A DNA stretch of 64,000 nt from Acinetobacter parvus DSM 16617 = CIP 108168 (GTDB lineage: Bacteria; Pseudomonadota; Gammaproteobacteria; Pseudomonadales; Moraxellaceae). Shown one piece after another: positions 1-9,691 of this stretch. How positions within the stretch are numbered: the stretch's first letter is position 1; each line of letters begins with the position of its first letter. A program made the position numbers and the translations under genes. The stretch covers positions 7,642 to 71,641 of the forward strand of contig NZ_KB849207.1 in assembly GCF_000368025.1 (NCBI RefSeq). Reading direction: 5' to 3'. The notes under the pieces were generated by a model, which was given only the letters and a program-made list of their open reading frames with translations, had not been told where the DNA came from and ran no database searches.

Positions 1-1
1 A

Positions 2-604
2 TCTGAAAAATGGGATGCTGAGACCTGGGGTTTGCCCATCAACCAATATGATCAGGCCATGACCAATATTGCCTTTAGCGGTGTGGTATTGCTGGGTATT
101 CGGGCTTTAGGTATTTTTCCGAGTAAACAAGAAGTTGATAGCTTTTTGCATTTTTGGAAATATGCGGGCTGGTTGATGGGCATTGAAGAAAAATGGTTAG
201 TGAATAATGAAGCTGACGGCTGGAAAATGATTTACTGGATGCAGTTTGCACATCCTCAATCTGATGAGAGCAGTATTTCTCTGGGATCTAGTCTTTCCAA
301 AGAACCCTTTGAACGGAAATATCGTTACCTACGCTCTTTTCAGCAAAAACTAGCCTACAAACAACACCTCGAAATTACCCAATTCTTTATTGGTCGTAAA
401 AAAATGCAGAAATTGGGTTTGGCACCACAGTCAGCCTCATGGTTTGCCTATTATTTGATTGGTCGCAATCTAGCACTCTATACAGGCGCCAAACATATTC
501 CAAAATTAAATCATTTCCTTGAACAGAAAGGACGGCATTTACAGAAAATTGGTCTGTCATTGTATCGCAATCAATCACAGCAACTGGCCAGTATGCATCA
601 ATAA
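2..604 (+). CDS. MpaB-family (DUF2236) oxygenase, 5' end outside window
   Basis: The frame is open from base 2 and ends at TAA 602-604, so only the C-terminal about 200 residues are present; the in-frame TTG at 32 is unlikely to be the real start. The sequence (EKWDAETWGLPINQYDQ, then FSGVVLLGIRALGI and IGRNLALYTGA) fits the DUF2236 family, which includes the latex-clearing rubber oxygenase and fungal MpaB, mostly haem-dependent oxygenases. The substrate cannot be told from this fragment. It ends in a shared hairpin facing actP. The family call is from recall of the domain pattern and is fairly secure; the enzymatic role is not. Confidence 0.7.
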   Translation, partial: SEKWDAETWGLPINQYDQAMTNIAFSGVVLLGIRALGIFPSKQEVDSFLHFWKYAGWLMGIEEKWLVNNEADGWKMIYWMQFAHPQSDESSISLGSSLSKEPFERKYRYLRSFQQKLAYKQHLEITQFFIGRKKMQKLGLAPQSASWFAYYLIGRNLALYTGAKHIPKLNHFLEQKGRHLQKIGLSLYRNQSQQLASMHQ

Positions 605-609
605 ACCAT

Positions 610-640
610 AAAAAAGCCCTCAATTGATGAGGGCTTTGAT
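610..640. terminator. Bidirectional rho-independent terminator
   Basis: The stem AAAGCCCTCA / TGAGGGCTTT (613-622 and 628-637) lies between the convergent MpaB-family gene and actP. An A-run on one side and a T-rich tract on the other suit termination in both directions. Confidence 0.8.
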
Positions 641-657
641 TTAGATATCGAATTTAA

Positions 658-2373
658 TTAGTGATCTGATGCACCAGAGATACCAATACCTGTTTGCGAA
701 CGAACAAACTGAGCATCGAACGCTTTACGCTCTTTCTCTGCACGCGCAGTTTTATCTGTTACAGAGAAGAACCAACAGCAAAGGAATGATAATGGCATTG
801 CAAATAATGCTGGACCATTGAATGGGTTTGGCGCAGTTTCAGAAATACCCAAAGTATCAACCCAAACTGCTTTTGACAAGATAATTAAACTTGCCGCACC
901 CACCAAGCCAACCACACCACCAATTACTGCACCACGAGTCGTTAAACCTTTCCAGAACATAGACAATACAAGTACTGGGAAGTTTGCACAACATGCAACT
1001 GAGAATGCCAAACCAACCATGAAAGCAACGTTTTGTTTTTCGAACAAAATCCCTAGGACCATGGCAAAGATTGCTAAACCTAAAGTCGCAATTTTTGACA
1101 TACGTAATTCAGATTGAGGCGTAGTTTTACCTTTTTTGAATACGTTTGCATATAAGTCATGTGAAATCGCAGAAGCACCTGAAAGTGTTAAGCCAGCAAC
1201 TACAGCAAGGATGGTTGCAAATGCAACTGCTGAAATGAAACCCATGAACAGGTCACCACCAACAGCATCACTGAGGTGAACTGCCGCCATATTATTACCA
1301 CCAATCAACTCTAATTTTCCTGTCATAGCCGCTTTCGCAACATCAAGGAACTGAGGATTGTTTGCAACGAATAAGATCGCACCGAAACCAATAATGAACG
1401 TTAAAAGATAGAAATAACCAATAAAGCCTGTTGCAACAACAACTGATTTACGTGCTTCTTTCGCATCTTTTACTGTGAAGAAGCGCATTAAGATGTGCGG
1501 CAAACCTGCTGTACCAAACATCAAGGCAAGACCAAGAGAAAGTGCATCAATTGGATTCGCAGCAAGCTTGCCTGGCCCCATGATTTTTGCAGCTTCATCC
1601 AAGCTCATATTATGCGCTTGGCTGTATACACCAATCGCTTGGTTAAACATATTGCTAAAGCTAAAGCCCACAGCTTTCATCACCATGAATGCCATGAATG
1701 TTGCACCACTGAGTAGCATCACCGCTTTGATGATTTGAACCCAAGTTGTTGCCAACATACCACCAAACATCACGTATGCCATCATCAATAAACCGACAAT
1801 CACAACCGCGATATTATAGTTCAAACCAAATAGTAGTTTGATTAACTGACCTGCACCCACCATTTGAGCAATCAAATAGAAAGCAACAACAACCAATGAA
1901 CTCACTGCCGCTAAAGTACGCACTGGCTTTTCTTCAAGACGGAACGACACTACATCAGAAAGGTTATATTTTCCTAAGTTACGTAAGCGCTCAGCAACAA
2001 GGAATAGAACAATCGGCCAACCGACCATAAAACCAAGTGAATAAAGCAAGCCATCGAAGCCTGAACTAAACACCAATGCTGAAATACCCAAGAACGATGC
2101 TGCTGACATATAGTCACCCGCAATCGCTAAACCGTTTTGGAAACCACTGATTCCACCACCCGCAGTATAGAAATCTTGGGTAGATTGTGTTTGCTTAGCT
2201 GCCCATTTGGTAATGAAAAGCGTGAAACCAACAAAGATCATAAACATAATGATCGCATGCCAGTTGGTGGCTTGCTGCTCAGCTGCTCCTAAATCAGGAC
2301 CAGCAAATGCAATACCTGAGCTACACAAGGTTGCAAGTGCGAAAATGATCGCTTTAATAGACGTCCCTTTCAT
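658..2373 (-). CDS. actP: Cation/acetate symporter ActP
   Basis: Inner-membrane sodium:solute symporter (SLC5/SSSF family) importing acetate and related short monocarboxylates. The product is about 571 residues against about 549 in E. coli ActP, with an N-terminal signal-like segment (IKAIIFALATLCSSGIAFA), then about 13 hydrophobic helices, including the conserved DFYTAGGGISGFQNGLAIAG region. The start is ATG 2373 (MKGTSIKAI), one base after the yjcH stop; a longer reading frame upstream lies inside yjcH and is not needed. It is translationally coupled to yjcH as in E. coli yjcH-actP. The divergent SLC5-type histidine kinase at 2868 is a likely regulator. Confidence 0.93.
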   Translation of the reverse strand: MKGTSIKAIIFALATLCSSGIAFAGPDLGAAEQQATNWHAIIMFMIFVGFTLFITKWAAKQTQSTQDFYTAGGGISGFQNGLAIAGDYMSAASFLGISALVFSSGFDGLLYSLGFMVGWPIVLFLVAERLRNLGKYNLSDVVSFRLEEKPVRTLAAVSSLVVVAFYLIAQMVGAGQLIKLLFGLNYNIAVVIVGLLMMAYVMFGGMLATTWVQIIKAVMLLSGATFMAFMVMKAVGFSFSNMFNQAIGVYSQAHNMSLDEAAKIMGPGKLAANPIDALSLGLALMFGTAGLPHILMRFFTVKDAKEARKSVVVATGFIGYFYLLTFIIGFGAILFVANNPQFLDVAKAAMTGKLELIGGNNMAAVHLSDAVGGDLFMGFISAVAFATILAVVAGLTLSGASAISHDLYANVFKKGKTTPQSELRMSKIATLGLAIFAMVLGILFEKQNVAFMVGLAFSVACCANFPVLVLSMFWKGLTTRGAVIGGVVGLVGAASLIILSKAVWVDTLGISETAPNPFNGPALFAMPLSFLCCWFFSVTDKTARAEKERKAFDAQFVRSQTGIGISGASDH

Positions 2374-2374
2374 C

Positions 2375-2707
2375 TCAGTGCATCCCTTTTTCATGTGTGA
2401 TTGCCTCAACTTCCTTGAGTGCTTCTTCATTGAGTTGATCGAGTTTAGTATTGGCGATATATGAATACACACCACATAATAAAAATGACAACACGATGAT
2501 GCCTAAACCGAGGGGCATGCCCCAGGTTGTAATGCCACCACTAAATGAACTTGCTAGAAACTCTTTGTTATAGCCAACCAAAAGCATAAAACCAACGTAG
2601 ATAAACAGCATGATTGCTGTTAATGTCCAACTTAAAGTGCGTTTTCTGCTAACCATTTCTTGAAACTTTGGATTTTGTAGAATACGTTCTACCTGTGAGT
2701 CATCCAT
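2375..2707 (-). CDS. yjcH: DUF485 inner-membrane protein YjcH
   Basis: A 110-residue protein with two hydrophobic segments (about residues 25-45 and 60-85), typical of the DUF485 partner co-transcribed with actP. The start ATG 2707 (MDDSQVERIL) has a strong AAGGAG seven bases upstream, so it is preferred over the longer frame beginning MGSTAG. The stop is one base before the actP start. The family has no proven biochemical role beyond its association with acetate transport. Confidence 0.9.
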   Translation of the reverse strand: MDDSQVERILQNPKFQEMVSRKRTLSWTLTAIMLFIYVGFMLLVGYNKEFLASSFSGGITTWGMPLGLGIIVLSFLLCGVYSYIANTKLDQLNEEALKEVEAITHEKGMH

Positions 2708-2867
2708 AATTAACTCCTTATTTTTGTGTCCAGCCGTGGACCCCATTTCGCATGGGATTTTTCATTATTCAAATTAGCAAGATTCCACTTGACTCGTAAC
2801 TTAGACTTTGGTCTCTAAATGTAATCTTGTTTTAACGCACGTTCCGCGCTTCGCAGTATGATAAAAA

Positions 2868-5800
2868 ATGGGACTTGATCACGTGAGCAATATGAACAGT
2901 TGGCTGATTATTGGGGTACTTGCCCTGTATATTGTGGTGCTATTCGGCTGCGCGTTTTTCGGAGAGAAACACGCCAGCCGCCTTAGCCCGCGCGGCCGCA
3001 TGTTGCTGTTCAGCCTGACCCTGGGTGTGTACTGTTCATCATGGACGTTCTACGGTGCCACAGGCGCTGCGGTTCGTGAGGGGGTGATTTTCCTGCCGAT
3101 CTATCTGGGTCCGCTGTTGTTTATCTGGTTCGGTTATGACATCTGGAGACGGCTAGGCCGTATTCGTCAGCACCACGCCATTTCCTCGATTGCCGACTTT
3201 GTCGCGGCCCGCTACGGAAAAAGTGGCAGTCTGGCTGCGCTGGTCACCATCCTTGCCGTGATTGCCATTGTGCCCTACCTTGCCCTGCAACTCCGTGCCA
3301 TTGCGCTGAGTGCATCGGTGATTCTTGAGCAAAATGCCCACATCCATACCACCACCAACAGTGTGCTGGTGCTGACAGGCGTACTTGCGATTTTGGCGAT
3401 GATCTTTGGCACACGTCATATTGCCCATACCGAACAGCATGGCGGTTTGATGCTGGCGGTTGCCTTTGAATCCTTTGTGAAATTATTCGCCCTCCTCTGT
3501 GTTGCAGGATTTTTCTTATTGCAATCGCCTGAAAATATTAAACAAGTCAGCAACGATGTCAGTCAACATTTTCATGACCTCCAGCAGCTTGGTGTACCTG
3601 AAACATTCTGGATTCAAACCCTGCTCGCCGCACTGGCAATGATTTGCCTGCCACGCCAGTTCCATGTGGCGGTGGTCGAGTTACGGGATGAAAAGCATAT
3701 TCGTGGCGCACGGCGCTGGTTTGCAGCCTACCTGATCCTGACCATCATTGCGATTATTCCAATTGCCAGTTGGGCGCTACACTCGCTGCCTGAGTCACTG
3801 GGTACACCTGATATTGCGGTATTGGCCCTGCCGCTCAGCTACCAACAGGACTGGTTGACCCTGCTGGCATTTCTGGGCGGTTTCTCCGCCTCCACAGGTA
3901 TGCTGCTGGTGGCATCCGTTGCCCTCTCGATCATGCTCAGCAATGACCTGATCATGCCCGCACTATGGCGCTTTAAGATTATTTCCCGACAAGACCAGCA
4001 ACTTCCCCGAGTGCTGAAACTGACACGGCGCTTCAGTATTGTCAGCGTGATGTCATTGGGTTTTTTATTCTTCCATTTCTTCAATGACATTAACCAGCTC
4101 TCGGTTTTTGGTCTACTGGCGTTTAGTGCCGTCGCACAGTTCTCGCCAGCCCTGATTGGTGGTCTTTACTGGCGTGGCGCAAGCCGTCAGGGCGTGTATG
4201 CAGGCCTGTTGATCGGCTTTGCCATGTGGAGCTACACCTTGCTTTTCCCAACGGTGTTGCGCAGCCTGCCTGAGCATTATCAGGCTTTTGCCCAGCATTT
4301 GTTGCTGTTTGGCCCATTTGACATCAACGCCCTGCGTCCAGAAGCGCTGCTCGGCTTTAAGTCCTTTGCGCCTTTGACTCACGGGGTGCTGTGGTCTTTG
4401 GGGTTGAACGTGGTTTCATATATCTGGGTCTCGCGCCTGTATCGCCCAAGCGTTGCTGAACAGATTCAGGCTGAAAGCTTTTTTTACTATGAAAGCAAGC
4501 CTTTGCCATCCGCTCAGTCAAATACCGACCTGACCGACCTACACCAAAATGGGTCACGGCTTAAAGTGGGTGATCTGCTGGCTTTGGCAAAACGGATTAC
4601 AGGGGACCGACTAACCATACAGGCGTTCCAGCAATTCTGTGAGCAAAACCATACCATCCTCAATGAAAACCATGTCGCCAATGGCATGTGGTGGCGTTTT
4701 ACTGAACAGTATCTGGCGGGAATTATTGGCGCGGCCTCTGCCCGTACCTTACTCACTACTGCCATGATCAATAACGGACTGGCTTTGGGGCAGGTAGCGA
4801 ATATTCTGGATCAGGCCTCCCAGTGGCAGCGTTTTAACCAAAACCTGTTGATGACCATGATTGACCACATGACACAGGGGGTCAGTGTGGTGGATAAAAA
4901 TATGTGTCTGGTGGCATGGAACAACCAGTACCTGAAACTGTTTGATTATCCCAAAGATCTGGTTTATGTGGGATGCCCGATTGCTGATTTAATCCGTTAT
5001 AACGCGGAACAGGGTGAATGTGGACCAGGTTCGGTTGAGGAGCATGTAAATAAACGGATTCACTGGATGAAAGTCGGCAGTGCGCATGAATTTGAACGGA
5101 TTCGCAAGGATGGTCTGGTGATCCAGATGCGCGGCACCCCTATTGAGGGCGGCGGCTTTGTCACTACCTTTGCCGATATTACCGCGTTCCGTGAAAATGA
5201 GGCGGTGCTGGAAGAACGGGTCAATGACCGTACCCAGCAGCTTGCCAATGCCCTGACCGAACAGAAATTGGCACTGGAACAAGCCGACAAGGCCAACCAG
5301 TCGAAAAGTCGATTTTTGGCAGCGGCCAGCCACGACCTGCTGCAACCGATGCATGCAGCACGCCTGTTCAGCACCGCGCTGGAACAGAGTGTCAGCTCAA
5401 CTGAAGATCAACAAACCTTACAGCAACTGGACCGTGCCCTGTATGGTGCGGAAAGCATGCTCTCTGCCCTACTGGACATCGCACGTCTGGAGGGCGGAAC
5501 CATTCAGCCAAAACGTCAGGCCTATTCACTGCATGACCTGTTAAATGACCTCGAACTACAATTTAAGTCGATTGCCGCACAGCGCAATATCCAGTTCTCT
5601 GTTCACGACACCAGGTTCTGGGTGGATACCGACCCGCAATGGATGCGCCGCATTATACAGAACTTTGTCAGCAATGCTCTGCGCTATACCGCACAGGGTC
5701 GTGTGGTAGTGGGTGTACTGCGTTCAGCACAACGTCCAAAACATATTCGAATCGGTGTTTGGGATACAGGACCTGGCATCAATGAACAGCAACGCGTGAA

Positions 5801-6386
5801 ACTGTTTCAGGAATTTGAGCGTTGCGGTCATACCTCGCCCTGGGGTGAGCAAGGTCTGGGATTAGGACTTGCAATCGTGCAGCGTATGACCAGCCTGCTG
5901 GATTTCCCAGTGCATGTCTATTCAGAATTAGGTAAAGGCTCTTGCTTTATGATCGAAGTACCGCTCGCCGAAGCACCAAAAATTGAAGCGACTACACCGC
6001 ATGTGACCGCACTGCAACACACTGCTTATAAAGTGCTGTGTCTGGACAATGATGAAACCATTCTGCAAGGCATGCGGACCTTATTAAGTAAGTGGGGCTA
6101 CCAGATTTTTACCGCGACTGAACCTGCGGAGGCGCTCAGGCTGATTGAACAGGAAGATATTCAGGTCTGGTTAATAGATCAGCATTTAAATCATGATCAA
6201 CGCGGCTTAGATTTTATTGAACAATATCGCCCTGCACATATTCCTGTTGCCCTGATTACTGCAGATTCCGATCCAGAACTTCCTCAGTGCCTAAAGCGAC
6301 AGAATATTGTTTTGCTGAGAAAACCACTGAAACCTGCTGGATTACGCGCATGGTTATCAGGCTTAAAAATCATGCCGATGGGCTAA
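2868..6386 (+). CDS. SLC5-domain hybrid histidine kinase/response regulator (CrbS/MxtR-like)
   Basis: A 1172-residue membrane sensor. Residues about 10-520 form a sodium:solute-symporter-like module of about 13 helices. A PAS domain follows near 660-780, then a coiled coil, an H-box (FLAAASHDLLQPMHAARLF, phospho-acceptor His822), a HATPase domain with GLGLGLAIVQ, and a C-terminal receiver with Asp1104 (WLIDQHL). This matches the CbrA / CrbS / MxtR group; CrbS and MxtR, with a separate LuxR-type regulator, control acetate use in Vibrio and Pseudomonas. Its divergent position to yjcH-actP supports an acetate role by inference. No cognate regulator gene is adjacent. Sampled sequence near 3000 is 32 of 60 G+C, richer than the flanks. 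Confidence 0.88.
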   Translation: MGLDHVSNMNSWLIIGVLALYIVVLFGCAFFGEKHASRLSPRGRMLLFSLTLGVYCSSWTFYGATGAAVREGVIFLPIYLGPLLFIWFGYDIWRRLGRIRQHHAISSIADFVAARYGKSGSLAALVTILAVIAIVPYLALQLRAIALSASVILEQNAHIHTTTNSVLVLTGVLAILAMIFGTRHIAHTEQHGGLMLAVAFESFVKLFALLCVAGFFLLQSPENIKQVSNDVSQHFHDLQQLGVPETFWIQTLLAALAMICLPRQFHVAVVELRDEKHIRGARRWFAAYLILTIIAIIPIASWALHSLPESLGTPDIAVLALPLSYQQDWLTLLAFLGGFSASTGMLLVASVALSIMLSNDLIMPALWRFKIISRQDQQLPRVLKLTRRFSIVSVMSLGFLFFHFFNDINQLSVFGLLAFSAVAQFSPALIGGLYWRGASRQGVYAGLLIGFAMWSYTLLFPTVLRSLPEHYQAFAQHLLLFGPFDINALRPEALLGFKSFAPLTHGVLWSLGLNVVSYIWVSRLYRPSVAEQIQAESFFYYESKPLPSAQSNTDLTDLHQNGSRLKVGDLLALAKRITGDRLTIQAFQQFCEQNHTILNENHVANGMWWRFTEQYLAGIIGAASARTLLTTAMINNGLALGQVANILDQASQWQRFNQNLLMTMIDHMTQGVSVVDKNMCLVAWNNQYLKLFDYPKDLVYVGCPIADLIRYNAEQGECGPGSVEEHVNKRIHWMKVGSAHEFERIRKDGLVIQMRGTPIEGGGFVTTFADITAFRENEAVLEERVNDRTQQLANALTEQKLALEQADKANQSKSRFLAAASHDLLQPMHAARLFSTALEQSVSSTEDQQTLQQLDRALYGAESMLSALLDIARLEGGTIQPKRQAYSLHDLLNDLELQFKSIAAQRNIQFSVHDTRFWVDTDPQWMRRIIQNFVSNALRYTAQGRVVVGVLRSAQRPKHIRIGVWDTGPGINEQQRVKLFQEFERCGHTSPWGEQGLGLGLAIVQRMTSLLDFPVHVYSELGKGSCFMIEVPLAEAPKIEATTPHVTALQHTAYKVLCLDNDETILQGMRTLLSKWGYQIFTATEPAEALRLIEQEDIQVWLIDQHLNHDQRGLDFIEQYRPAHIPVALITADSDPELPQCLKRQNIVLLRKPLKPAGLRAWLSGLKIMPMG

Positions 6387-6488
6387 ATGGCAAAATATTT
6401 TGAAACATAGGCAAAAATTATCAAAAAAAGAGTACTAAAATGACAAAAAATTGACCAAAGTGCTCAAAAAATTATTGGCTATGGCAAA

Positions 6489-6514
6489 AACGTTCACTTA
6501 CAATAGTGAACGTT
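6489..6514. repeat. 10-bp inverted repeat in the 6387-6698 gap
   Basis: AACGTTCACT and AGTGAACGTT form a perfect 10-bp stem with a 6-base loop. It lies 100 bases after the sensor kinase stop and could be a terminator (only three T follow) or an operator for the next gene. The rest of the gap is AT-rich and no other gene is visible. Confidence 0.5.
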
Positions 6515-6698
6515 TGTACACTTACTTACAATTAATTAAAATATTGTTTTTATTAATAAATATTCCCATAAAAACCACGTATACAACTTTAGCCGTATTC
6601 TACTTGCATCCATAAACAGGCAAAAATTGATCAACTTGATAGAAGCCATTTTTCATGCGTTTAGGTTTCTAGCAAAACTATCACAAAGGACATTGATC

Positions 6699-7460
6699 AT
6701 GAATAGTAGTCACCTCACCTCTGAGCATACCTCACAACAATTTTACCGCCAATACAGTGCCAACGCCTTATTACCAGAGCTCAACTGGCAGAATATTTTT
6801 GTACAGAGCAACTTAAATGATACTCATCTAAAAGCATTGAATACACTTTATCAAGCAGCCGCCCCCCTTGCCCTCAATGTATTCCATGAGCTGAATTTTG
6901 ATGTATTTGCACCAGCAGCTTATCAGCCACAGGGTCTAGGGCTATTTGAAAAGCTAGCGTTACAAGAACAAAAATTCTTGGATGTATTAGAAACAGAATC
7001 CGCTCATTTGGATCATGAAACTCGTCATCAAATGTGGAGTATGCTACTTCGTGGTGGTGCCGTGCTGGTCTTTAAAGCATGGTTAGCTCATGTCAAAGAT
7101 GGCGAAAATCAACTGGATAAAAGTCAGTTCGATGAACTATCAGATTTATTATTTATTAACACTCGCCCAGAGCAATTAGCACAACGTTTAAACGTAGATG
7201 CCAATGCAGAACTGACACACATTTTTTTGATGCACGAAAATGATGTTTTTCTTGATCATTTTAATAGCCTTGAAACAGCAGCTTTATTTGTAGATTTAGG
7301 TGTTTATGATGCGGCATTTTTAAGCTTGCGCGATGATCGTGTGGCTGAATATCTCACAGCCAAAGGCTATGTCACTCAAGAACAAATTGATGATTTGCAA
7401 TGTGCACTTAATCCGTTGTACTGCGATAGCTTAATGCCAAAACAAGACTGTTTGGCTTAA
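6699..7460 (+). CDS. Unknown protein, 253 residues
   Basis: I do not recognise this family. The chosen start ATG 6699 (MNSSHLTSEH) has AAAGGA eight bases upstream; a longer frame from 6627 lacks such a site. The product is mostly helical and acidic, has no signal peptide or obvious membrane segment, and carries two Cys near the C-terminus (LQCALNPLYC). Base composition is like the core genes around it. It converges on the oprC gene through a shared terminator, so proximity to copper genes need not mean shared function. Confidence 0.75.
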   Translation: MNSSHLTSEHTSQQFYRQYSANALLPELNWQNIFVQSNLNDTHLKALNTLYQAAAPLALNVFHELNFDVFAPAAYQPQGLGLFEKLALQEQKFLDVLETESAHLDHETRHQMWSMLLRGGAVLVFKAWLAHVKDGENQLDKSQFDELSDLLFINTRPEQLAQRLNVDANAELTHIFLMHENDVFLDHFNSLETAALFVDLGVYDAAFLSLRDDRVAEYLTAKGYVTQEQIDDLQCALNPLYCDSLMPKQDCLA

Positions 7461-7470
7461 CTTAAAAATA

Positions 7471-7503
7471 AAACAAGGTGGCAAACCCACCTTGTTTTTT
7501 TAT
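7471..7503. terminator. Bidirectional terminator between unknown gene and oprC
   Basis: The stem AAACAAGGTGG / CCACCTTGTTT (7471-7481 and 7487-7497) with loop CAAAC is followed by T-runs on the plus strand and A-rich sequence on the other side. Confidence 0.85.
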
Positions 7504-7506
7504 AGC

Positions 7507-9618
7507 TTAGAATTTCATACTGATTCGAGTCCAATAGTTTCGACCAATATTGTTATATTGCGTATCAGCAGGATAAAAACCTGTTGCAGCACCACCTTTA
7601 TTTAAGTGTTCGGCATATGTCTCATCAAGGATATTATCAATCCCGACCGATAACTCAACATTTTGAGTCAGTTTATAGGCACCATTTAAAGACAGCGTGT
7701 TAAAAGCCTTACTTTCACCCATGTCATAGCCAACTATATTTCCTTCGTTCTTGCTAATACGATCTTGTTTCGCAACAACACGCCATAACAGACCTAAAGA
7801 ATAATTATCAGCGATATAACGCAAGTTCAAGCGTGCTTCCAAAGGTGCGATTTGCGGTAATGGCTTATTGTCCGTGGTATTTTCTCCCCACGCATACATT
7901 GCACTCAAATCGGTTTGGATTTGATCTGTAAATTTATAGCCTACACCTAATTCTGCGCCTGCAATCGTGGCATCTACATTACGAATTTTCGGGGTAAGCA
8001 TCTCATTATCAGGATCATCATAGCTGATCAACATAAAGTCTTTAATCACACCAACATAAGCAGATGCCCAGCTATTATATTTCCCATGATCAAGTTGATA
8101 ACCCAAATCAAGTTGGAGCGTTTTTTCATTGTCTAGATATTCCAAGTCATCCATCGTTCTGGTTGCACTCGGCATTGGCATATTGCCATGACCGCCATGA
8201 CCGCCATGACCGCCATGACCATTCATGTCATCCATACCCATGTTTGTCGATGGTAATACTGTCCGATAAATTTCCCAGAAATCAGGCGTACGTTCTACAT
8301 AACCTAAACCAATATAGCTTTTCAAATCATGTTGCGGCATGAGATTTTCTAGGCGAATAAAACCACTAGGTACAGTATTTTTACGCGATTTATTGCTCGC
8401 TAGATTTTCAATTTCCACATGGTCAATACGAGCGCCTGTAATCACTTTATTATTATCATTTACAGGAATGGTAGCTTCAGTAAATGCACCATAACTTTGA
8501 AAGCTGAGAGTCTCATCCATTGCTGGCGGCAACTGACCACGCATGTACATATTACCCGCTTGCTTATTATGCTGAGAATCAAGTCCTGAAACGAGACTGA
8601 TTTTATCCCAATCTGTCGTGATCGCTGCTCTTGCATTAAGCGTACGGCGAGTGACGTCCATTGCCATAGGCATACCACCTACTGGCACATCTCTCAAACT
8701 GAAATTATCCATAATGTGATCATTAAAACTATAATCAACTTGTGCTTCGATTTTTTTAATCACCTCACTAATATTGCGTTGTTCTAGATGTAGTCCCAGA
8801 CTTTCACGTTTAAATTGCGATCCATCAAGCGAACGTCCCGCGTAAGCCGACTCACCATCGCCTTTTCCACCCTGCAATTCAATCCACGTGTTTTCAGTTG
8901 GTGTCCATCCTAAGGCAAGATCAGCACCCCAACGCTCCCAATTTGAATGAACGTCCTTACCATCACCATCTTGATAGTCATTGGCGACAGAACGGTTCGC
9001 ATTAATACGTGCATAAGCAGTGTCATTGCCAATCGCCGCATCTACATTATGATCTAATCGACCGTATGAGCCTGCAACCACACTCGCTTGACCTTTATAG
9101 TTTTGATTTTGATCGAATTTCACTGGATCTCTTTCAAATAAAACAGTTGCTGCCGAACCAGGTGTTGGATAGCGAACGGTTTGAGGTCCTTTAATCACGG
9201 TAATACGATCAAAACTCTCAGGTGAAATATATGAAGTTGGATTATCCATACGTGCTGGACAAGCACCCAGTTCCTCAGAACCATCATTCAATACTTTAAT
9301 TCGTGAACCAAACATTCCTCTAAAACTGATATCACCATTGGTTCCCCCACTGCCTATACTGCTAAAACCAGGAATAGTTTTCAAATATGCAGCACCATCC
9401 GAAGCAGGAACAGGTTGAATCGGTTGTTTAGGGTCACTGTGTACAATCAAACCATTCGCATCATTTGCGAGCTGTGCAGTGACAACAATCGGTGCAAGTG
9501 TGACTTGAGCCATTTGAGTTTGTGACTGAGTTTCAGTATTTGCCCATAGCACCGCAGAATTTGAAGCAGCAAGAATCGCAACCGTCAGCGGTTGTAATAA
9601 AAATTTAGGTTGAGCCAT
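7507..9618 (-). CDS. oprC: TonB-dependent copper receptor, OprC type
   Basis: A 703-residue outer-membrane receptor for copper uptake. A signal peptide spans about residues 1-26, a TonB-box-like LAPIVVTAQ lies at 41-49, then come a plug domain and a 22-strand barrel ending in ISMKF with the aromatic terminal residue typical of porins. The plug has CPARM at Cys120-Met124, matching the CxxxM copper motif described for Pseudomonas OprC; the second HxM motif is not evident. An exposed loop carries four GHG units plus MPMP, likely extra copper ligands. It sits 73 bases downstream of a DUF2946 gene on the same strand, a common copper-linked pairing. Confidence 0.92.
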   Translation of the reverse strand: MAQPKFLLQPLTVAILAASNSAVLWANTETQSQTQMAQVTLAPIVVTAQLANDANGLIVHSDPKQPIQPVPASDGAAYLKTIPGFSSIGSGGTNGDISFRGMFGSRIKVLNDGSEELGACPARMDNPTSYISPESFDRITVIKGPQTVRYPTPGSAATVLFERDPVKFDQNQNYKGQASVVAGSYGRLDHNVDAAIGNDTAYARINANRSVANDYQDGDGKDVHSNWERWGADLALGWTPTENTWIELQGGKGDGESAYAGRSLDGSQFKRESLGLHLEQRNISEVIKKIEAQVDYSFNDHIMDNFSLRDVPVGGMPMAMDVTRRTLNARAAITTDWDKISLVSGLDSQHNKQAGNMYMRGQLPPAMDETLSFQSYGAFTEATIPVNDNNKVITGARIDHVEIENLASNKSRKNTVPSGFIRLENLMPQHDLKSYIGLGYVERTPDFWEIYRTVLPSTNMGMDDMNGHGGHGGHGGHGNMPMPSATRTMDDLEYLDNEKTLQLDLGYQLDHGKYNSWASAYVGVIKDFMLISYDDPDNEMLTPKIRNVDATIAGAELGVGYKFTDQIQTDLSAMYAWGENTTDNKPLPQIAPLEARLNLRYIADNYSLGLLWRVVAKQDRISKNEGNIVGYDMGESKAFNTLSLNGAYKLTQNVELSVGIDNILDETYAEHLNKGGAATGFYPADTQYNNIGRNYWTRISMKF
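8185..8220 (-). repeat. Four tandem 9-bp units encoding Gly-His-Gly in OprC
   Basis: GCCATGACC is repeated exactly four times on the plus strand; on the coding strand each unit reads Gly-His-Gly. The repeat lies in frame within a Met/His-rich loop of the copper receptor and could change copy number by slippage without breaking the frame. Confidence 0.95.
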
Positions 9619-9691
9619 GATTAGTCTCTCTTAAAACATAAGTAAAACGAGGCTAGAGTTTTAAAAACCCTAATGAAATTGACGTTTTAAT

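Noticed and set aside
8064..8342. Plus-strand frame with Asp-Arg-His repeats opposite oprC
   Set aside because: It only mirrors the Gly-His-Gly repeat of the receptor on the other strand.
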